Positions 60,840-64,000 of a DNA stretch of 64,000 bases are shown one piece after another. Under the pieces are notes generated by a model. The model had not been told where the DNA came from and did not search any database. It worked only from the letters and a program-made list of their open reading frames with translations. Position 1 is the first letter of the stretch; every line of letters starts with the position of its first letter. The translations under genes were made by a program, and so were the position numbers. Origin of the DNA: DATFCK01 sp963728975. GTDB lineage: Bacteria; Verrucomicrobiota; Verrucomicrobiia; Chthoniobacterales; UBA10450. The DNA lies in assembly GCA_963728975.1 (NCBI GenBank), contig CAVSMF010000001.1, positions 1,736,001-1,800,000 of the forward strand. Direction: 5' to 3'.

Positions 60840-61031
60840 ACTCTTTAGCACGTTCCAGGCCAGCGGTCCAATCCTCTTTTTCGAGCGTTTAAGCCCGTGC
60901 CCGCTTTCTGCTCCAGAACCCTTCTCCATCCCTCCATCTCCTTCCTCTCCCGATTCAACCTCCCTTCCTCCATCAGGTCGCGCGAAAAGCGCTTGTGCCC
61001 TCAGCTATTCTTGCTCAGCTTTGCATTCGCC

Positions 61032-62042
61032 ATGGCTGATCGCAAACTGGGCTGTCTTAGCATTTTTTTATTCGTCGCGCTGTGCGCGAGTCTCTTTGCC
61101 AACTTCGTTCTCATGGCCGCTTTGTTCCGGCGCGGTGTCGGACCAGTAGTGGGAGAACAGGAGCCGTTGGCGCGATTTCGCGAAATCACGGTCGAGCGCG
61201 GCAATTTCGGGAGCTCCGACAAAGTGGCTTTGATCGTCCTTCGCGGTCTGATCAGTGCATCCATTCCCGGCAACGTGGGGGAATCGATGGTGGACGACAT
61301 GCGGGCGGCGCTCCGGCAAGCTCGCGAGGACAGCCGGGTCAAAGCAGTGGTGCTGGAGATTGATTCGCCCGGAGGAGAAGTGACGGCTTCGGATGCGATA
61401 TATAACGACGTAGTAAAAACGCGGGCCCGCAAACCGGTGGTCGTTTACATGGATTCGTTGGCCGCTTCCGGAGGCTATTACGTCTCCTGCGGGGGAAAGT
61501 TTTTGATGGCAAATGAGACAACCATCACCGGCAGCATCGGCGTAATCATCCAAACGTTGAATTACGAGCAACTTTTCAACAAAATCGGTCTGGCTTCGGT
61601 GGTTTTTAAGAGCGGGAAGTTCAAAGACATGCTCAACGGCGCGCGTCCGATGACCCCGGAGGAGCGCGATTATGTGCAGGCATTCGTGATGAAGATTTAC
61701 GATAAATTTCTCGGGGTAGTGGCGAAAGAGCGGAACCTGCCGGCCGACGGACTGCGCAACGGAATTGCGGACGGACGAATTCTTTCCGGCAAGGATGCGT
61801 TGGACGCCAAGCTTATCGATGGGCTGGGGCATATTGAGGATGCATTCCGGAAAGCCCGGGAAATGGGGAACGCGCCCGGGGCGGCAATCGTGAGGTATGG
61901 TCCGCCCTTCAGTCTGAGCCGATTTTTCCGCGTGTTCGGTCAGACCGGGGACAGTAAGATTCGGTTGGAACTTCCGAAGGAACTCGTGCCGCGCCTGGAA
62001 AGCGGCCACGCTTATTTTCTGCCGGGTTTTTACGCGCCGTAG
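61032..62042 (+). CDS. sppA: Signal peptide peptidase SppA, short form
   Basis: A 336-residue S49 peptidase that degrades cleaved signal peptides in the membrane. One N-terminal helix (LSIFLFVALCASLFANFVLMA) is followed by the ClpP-like domain with EIDSPGGEV, the nucleophile SLAASGGYYVS and the general-base Lys in FKSGKFKDML. The start ATG 61032 gives MADRKLG and avoids a non-homologous extension. The gene begins a probable operon with the CPBP protease, thiL and tsaE. Confidence 0.94.
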   Translation: MADRKLGCLSIFLFVALCASLFANFVLMAALFRRGVGPVVGEQEPLARFREITVERGNFGSSDKVALIVLRGLISASIPGNVGESMVDDMRAALRQAREDSRVKAVVLEIDSPGGEVTASDAIYNDVVKTRARKPVVVYMDSLAASGGYYVSCGGKFLMANETTITGSIGVIIQTLNYEQLFNKIGLASVVFKSGKFKDMLNGARPMTPEERDYVQAFVMKIYDKFLGVVAKERNLPADGLRNGIADGRILSGKDALDAKLIDGLGHIEDAFRKAREMGNAPGAAIVRYGPPFSLSRFFRVFGQTGDSKIRLELPKELVPRLESGHAYFLPGFYAP

Positions 62043-62051
62043 CGCGGGGCC

Positions 62052-62870
62052 ATGGCAGCCCTGAGCCTGTTTCCGGCTTTCCTTTACGCGGCCAATCTCG
62101 TTTTTTTTCTGGTCGGGCTTTATGTCTACGTCTCGCTGATTCGGCAGATTAGGGCCCGAAAAGCTCCCGCTGAAGATAGTCCCCAACCGGGACGAATGTT
62201 CGGGTTCCCGGAGGCGATCTTTGCCGCGGTGTTGATGTCGCTGCTCTTGCTGAATCTGGCGATGGCGGCGGCGGTGCCGGCGGCCAAGCTCACCCCTGGA
62301 GATCTGGTGGCCAACCTTGTCATAACCGTCGTCGTTCTCCTCATCCTGGTCGGGTTTTTGATGCTTCGCCGCGTCAACATCGATGAGCTGGCCGGGTTCT
62401 CCAGGATTGGGATTGTGCGGGCGGTGGCGACCGGGGGGGCTCTGCTTCTGTTAGCCTACCCGCTTCTTAACATCGCCGACGCCATCACCCAGCGTTTGAT
62501 CGGCGACGGTTCAAGCCGCCAGAACATAGTGGAACTGTTCAGCGGCTCCCGGACAATGGAAGAACGGATCATGATCATCGTGCTGGCGGTCGCGATTGCA
62601 CCGATCGCGGAGGAATTTGTATTCCGCTTTTTCCTTTACGGCGTTCTGCGGCGCTATTTCGGCCGGTTTGCCGGGCTGGCGATCAATTCGGTGTTGTTCG
62701 CCGCGGTCCATCAGCATTTGCCGGCATTCGGCGTCCTGGTTGTTTTAGGCAGCTGTTTCACTCTGGCTTACGAATGGAGCGGCTCGATTCTCGTTCCGAT
62801 GACGATGCATTCCCTGTTCAATTCGCTCAGTCTGATTCTTCTCGCCTTTCCCCAAATATCGCAGCAATGA
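62052..62870 (+). CDS. CPBP-family intramembrane metalloprotease
   Basis: A 272-residue protein with about eight helices. The CPBP (Abi) motifs are AEEFVFRFFLYG (EExxxR), FAAVHQHLP (HxxxH-like) and MTMHSLFNSL. The family includes CAAX-prenyl processing enzymes and bacterial immunity or processing proteases; the substrate is unknown. It starts nine bases after sppA, and its stop overlaps the thiL ATG by four bases. Confidence 0.88.
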   Translation: MAALSLFPAFLYAANLVFFLVGLYVYVSLIRQIRARKAPAEDSPQPGRMFGFPEAIFAAVLMSLLLLNLAMAAAVPAAKLTPGDLVANLVITVVVLLILVGFLMLRRVNIDELAGFSRIGIVRAVATGGALLLLAYPLLNIADAITQRLIGDGSSRQNIVELFSGSRTMEERIMIIVLAVAIAPIAEEFVFRFFLYGVLRRYFGRFAGLAINSVLFAAVHQHLPAFGVLVVLGSCFTLAYEWSGSILVPMTMHSLFNSLSLILLAFPQISQQ

Positions 62871-63757
62871 AACTGCGCCAGTTAGGCGAGGACCGGTTAC
62901 TGGGTGTAATTATTCCTCGTTTGCAGGTGGCCAAGGGGGTTGTGGCAGGCGCGGGTGATGACGTCGCCGTGGTGGCAGGGCCGGCTGCCAATCAACTGTT
63001 ACTATTAAAGACCGATTGTGTAGTCGAACAGGTCCATTTCGAATCCGGTACGGCGGCCGGGGCGATTGGCTGGAAAGCGATGATGCGCCCGCTGAGCGAT
63101 TTCGCGGCCGTCTCCGGTTTGCCTCAGTTTGCCCTCGTAACTCTGGTGATTTCGAAAGAAAAACGGAGCAGCTGGGTGGAACAACTTTACCGCGGCCTGA
63201 ATCGGGCGGCGAGCCGGTTCCAGGTAAGTATTGTGGGCGGCGAACTAAGCGGGACCCGCGGCCCGGCGATGATTTCTGTAACCGTTTCCGGGATGGTGGA
63301 AAAGAACCGTTGGACCTCCCGACGCGGTGGAAAAGCCGGCGACGATATTTTTGTCACCGGCCGCCTGGGCGGGTCGCGCCGGGGAAAGCATTTGCGGTTT
63401 CTGCCTCGCATCGCGGAGTCGCGGTGGTTAACCGACAATTTTCCGATTCATGCCATGATGGATTTAAGCGACGGCCTCGGCGCAGATTTGCCGCGGCTGG
63501 CCCGGGCGAGCCGGGTCGGGTTCCGGATATGCGAAAAGGATCTGCCGCTCAACCGCAAAGCTACGGTCGAAAATGCAATTTCTGACGGCGAAGATTACGA
63601 ATTGCTGTTTGCGATTTCGAAGCGCCACCGCCGCCATGTCCAAACACGCTGGGGTAAGAAATTTCCGAAGCTTTTGTTGACGCGCATCGGCTCGCTTATT
63701 CCGCGATCGGCAATCCGCAATTCGCATTTAAAAGGTGGCTACGTTCATTTCCAATAG
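62867..63757 (+). CDS. thiL: Thiamine-monophosphate kinase
   Basis: A 296-residue enzyme that phosphorylates thiamine monophosphate to thiamine pyrophosphate. The features are the N-terminal RQLGEDRLLG, GAGDDVAVV, KTDCVVEQVHF and KAMMRPLSDFAAVSG, then MMDLSDGLGADLPRLA and ISDGEDYELLF. The C-terminal residues (PRSAIRNSHLKGG) look repeat-derived (units of AATCCGCAATTCG). It is coupled to the CPBP gene by an ATGA overlap and overlaps tsaE. Confidence 0.94.
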   Translation: MKLRQLGEDRLLGVIIPRLQVAKGVVAGAGDDVAVVAGPAANQLLLLKTDCVVEQVHFESGTAAGAIGWKAMMRPLSDFAAVSGLPQFALVTLVISKEKRSSWVEQLYRGLNRAASRFQVSIVGGELSGTRGPAMISVTVSGMVEKNRWTSRRGGKAGDDIFVTGRLGGSRRGKHLRFLPRIAESRWLTDNFPIHAMMDLSDGLGADLPRLARASRVGFRICEKDLPLNRKATVENAISDGEDYELLFAISKRHRRHVQTRWGKKFPKLLLTRIGSLIPRSAIRNSHLKGGYVHFQ

Positions 63758-64000
63758 CGCGGCCGAAACGGAAGAGATCGGCAGAACGATGGCAAGTGAA
63801 ATTGGCCCCGGCGCGATTCTGGCATTGCGAGGCGAGCTTGGCGCCGGCAAAACCGGCTTCACCAAGGGCCTCGCCGCCGGACTCGGAAGCGAGAGCGTGG
63901 TTACCAGCCCCACCTTCACCATCGTCCACGAATATCGGAATGGCCGGATCCCCATCTATCACTTCGATTTCTTTCGTTTGGACGATGCCCGATCCCTTGC
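63735..64000 (+). CDS. tsaE: tRNA threonylcarbamoyladenosine ATPase TsaE, 3' truncated
   Basis: The frame opens at a GTG at 63735 and continues to the window end. The Walker A motif GELGAGKTGFTKG and the family strand SPTFTIVHEYRNGRIPIYHFDFFRL are present. TsaE is the ATPase that helps TsaB-TsaD put threonylcarbamoyl on A37 of tRNA. Its start overlaps the end of thiL by 23 bases. The C-terminus lies beyond the window. Confidence 0.9.
   Translation, partial: MATFISNSAAETEEIGRTMASEIGPGAILALRGELGAGKTGFTKGLAAGLGSESVVTSPTFTIVHEYRNGRIPIYHFDFFRLDDARSL

Noticed and set aside
60474..60848. Plus-strand ORF preceded by GGAGGA
   Set aside because: The ribosome-binding site is good, but the product has no family or domain-like composition, and the minus-strand frame has better codon use. 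Left uncalled.

Overview
The window looks like a chromosomal segment of a soil-type Verrucomicrobiota (Spartobacteria/Chthoniobacterales-like) genome, probably from an environmental assembly. This is inference. It rests on the gene mix (aconitase A, DUF2071, IcmF-like mutase, fused SCOT CoA-transferase, a VPESG C-terminal sorting motif) and on an unusual load of short dispersed repeats that I recall from that phylum. Coding density is high, on both strands, and GTG/TTG starts are common.

Layout. 0-7 kb: a 5'-truncated S8-like peptidase, deoC, a ~39-copy heptamer array, tRNA-Arg(UCG), tRNA-His, a coiled-coil/TPR protein. 7-20 kb: housekeeping genes (acnA, a peroxiredoxin, RNase P RNA, a class V aminotransferase, rplM-rpsI, a FabG-like reductase) mixed with small membrane proteins (DUF456, DUF421, DUF202). 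20-33 kb: short-chain acyl-CoA metabolism. It holds a split and damaged isobutyryl-CoA mutase (IcmF-like), an MFS carboxylate-type transporter, a SCOT CoA-transferase, and prpD-prpB-prpC for the 2-methylcitrate cycle, followed by a thioesterase, DUF1203 and an Ada-type repair protein. 34-60 kb: an accessory block. It contains an SAHH-like protein, an NTF2-like protein, two FAD-linked oxidases, a Baeyer-Villiger-type monooxygenase, an RND efflux pair, a RoxA-like di-heme cytochrome with an NDH-2 fused to a cyclic-nucleotide-binding domain, an old yellow enzyme, a Kef-type antiporter, an SDR, a patatin phospholipase with a cyclic-nucleotide-binding domain, an MBL-fold hydrolase and a class III nucleotide cyclase. 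61-64 kb: core genes sppA, a CPBP protease, thiL and tsaE (cut by the window end).

Two observations stand out. First, several families of short palindromic elements (TGTAG...CTACA hairpins, GGGGAGCGC...GCGCTCCCC hairpins, TGTCATCCTGAG elements, AACGCTC heptamers, CAGGATT and CACAGATT repeats) fill intergenic space from 3 to 34 kb and also enter genes. One 110-bp copy sits inside the mutase gene and its exact removal restores the frame, one related hairpin lies inside RNase P RNA, and heptamers encode in-frame linkers. Second, these families vanish between about 34.0 and 60.3 kb. That block starts at tRNA-Arg(UCU) and ends at a perfect 40-bp copy of the 5' half of the same tRNA, so it looks like a ~26-kb island, with no integrase visible.

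Within the island a class III cyclase sits with two enzymes that carry cyclic-nucleotide-binding domains (a phospholipase and an NADH dehydrogenase), which suggests a second-messenger module controlling membrane lipid and respiratory functions. Several genes (the 18.3-kb hypothetical gene, the mutase, the RND permease, the di-heme cytochrome) contain apparent single-base frameshifts; these may be assembly errors or real decay.
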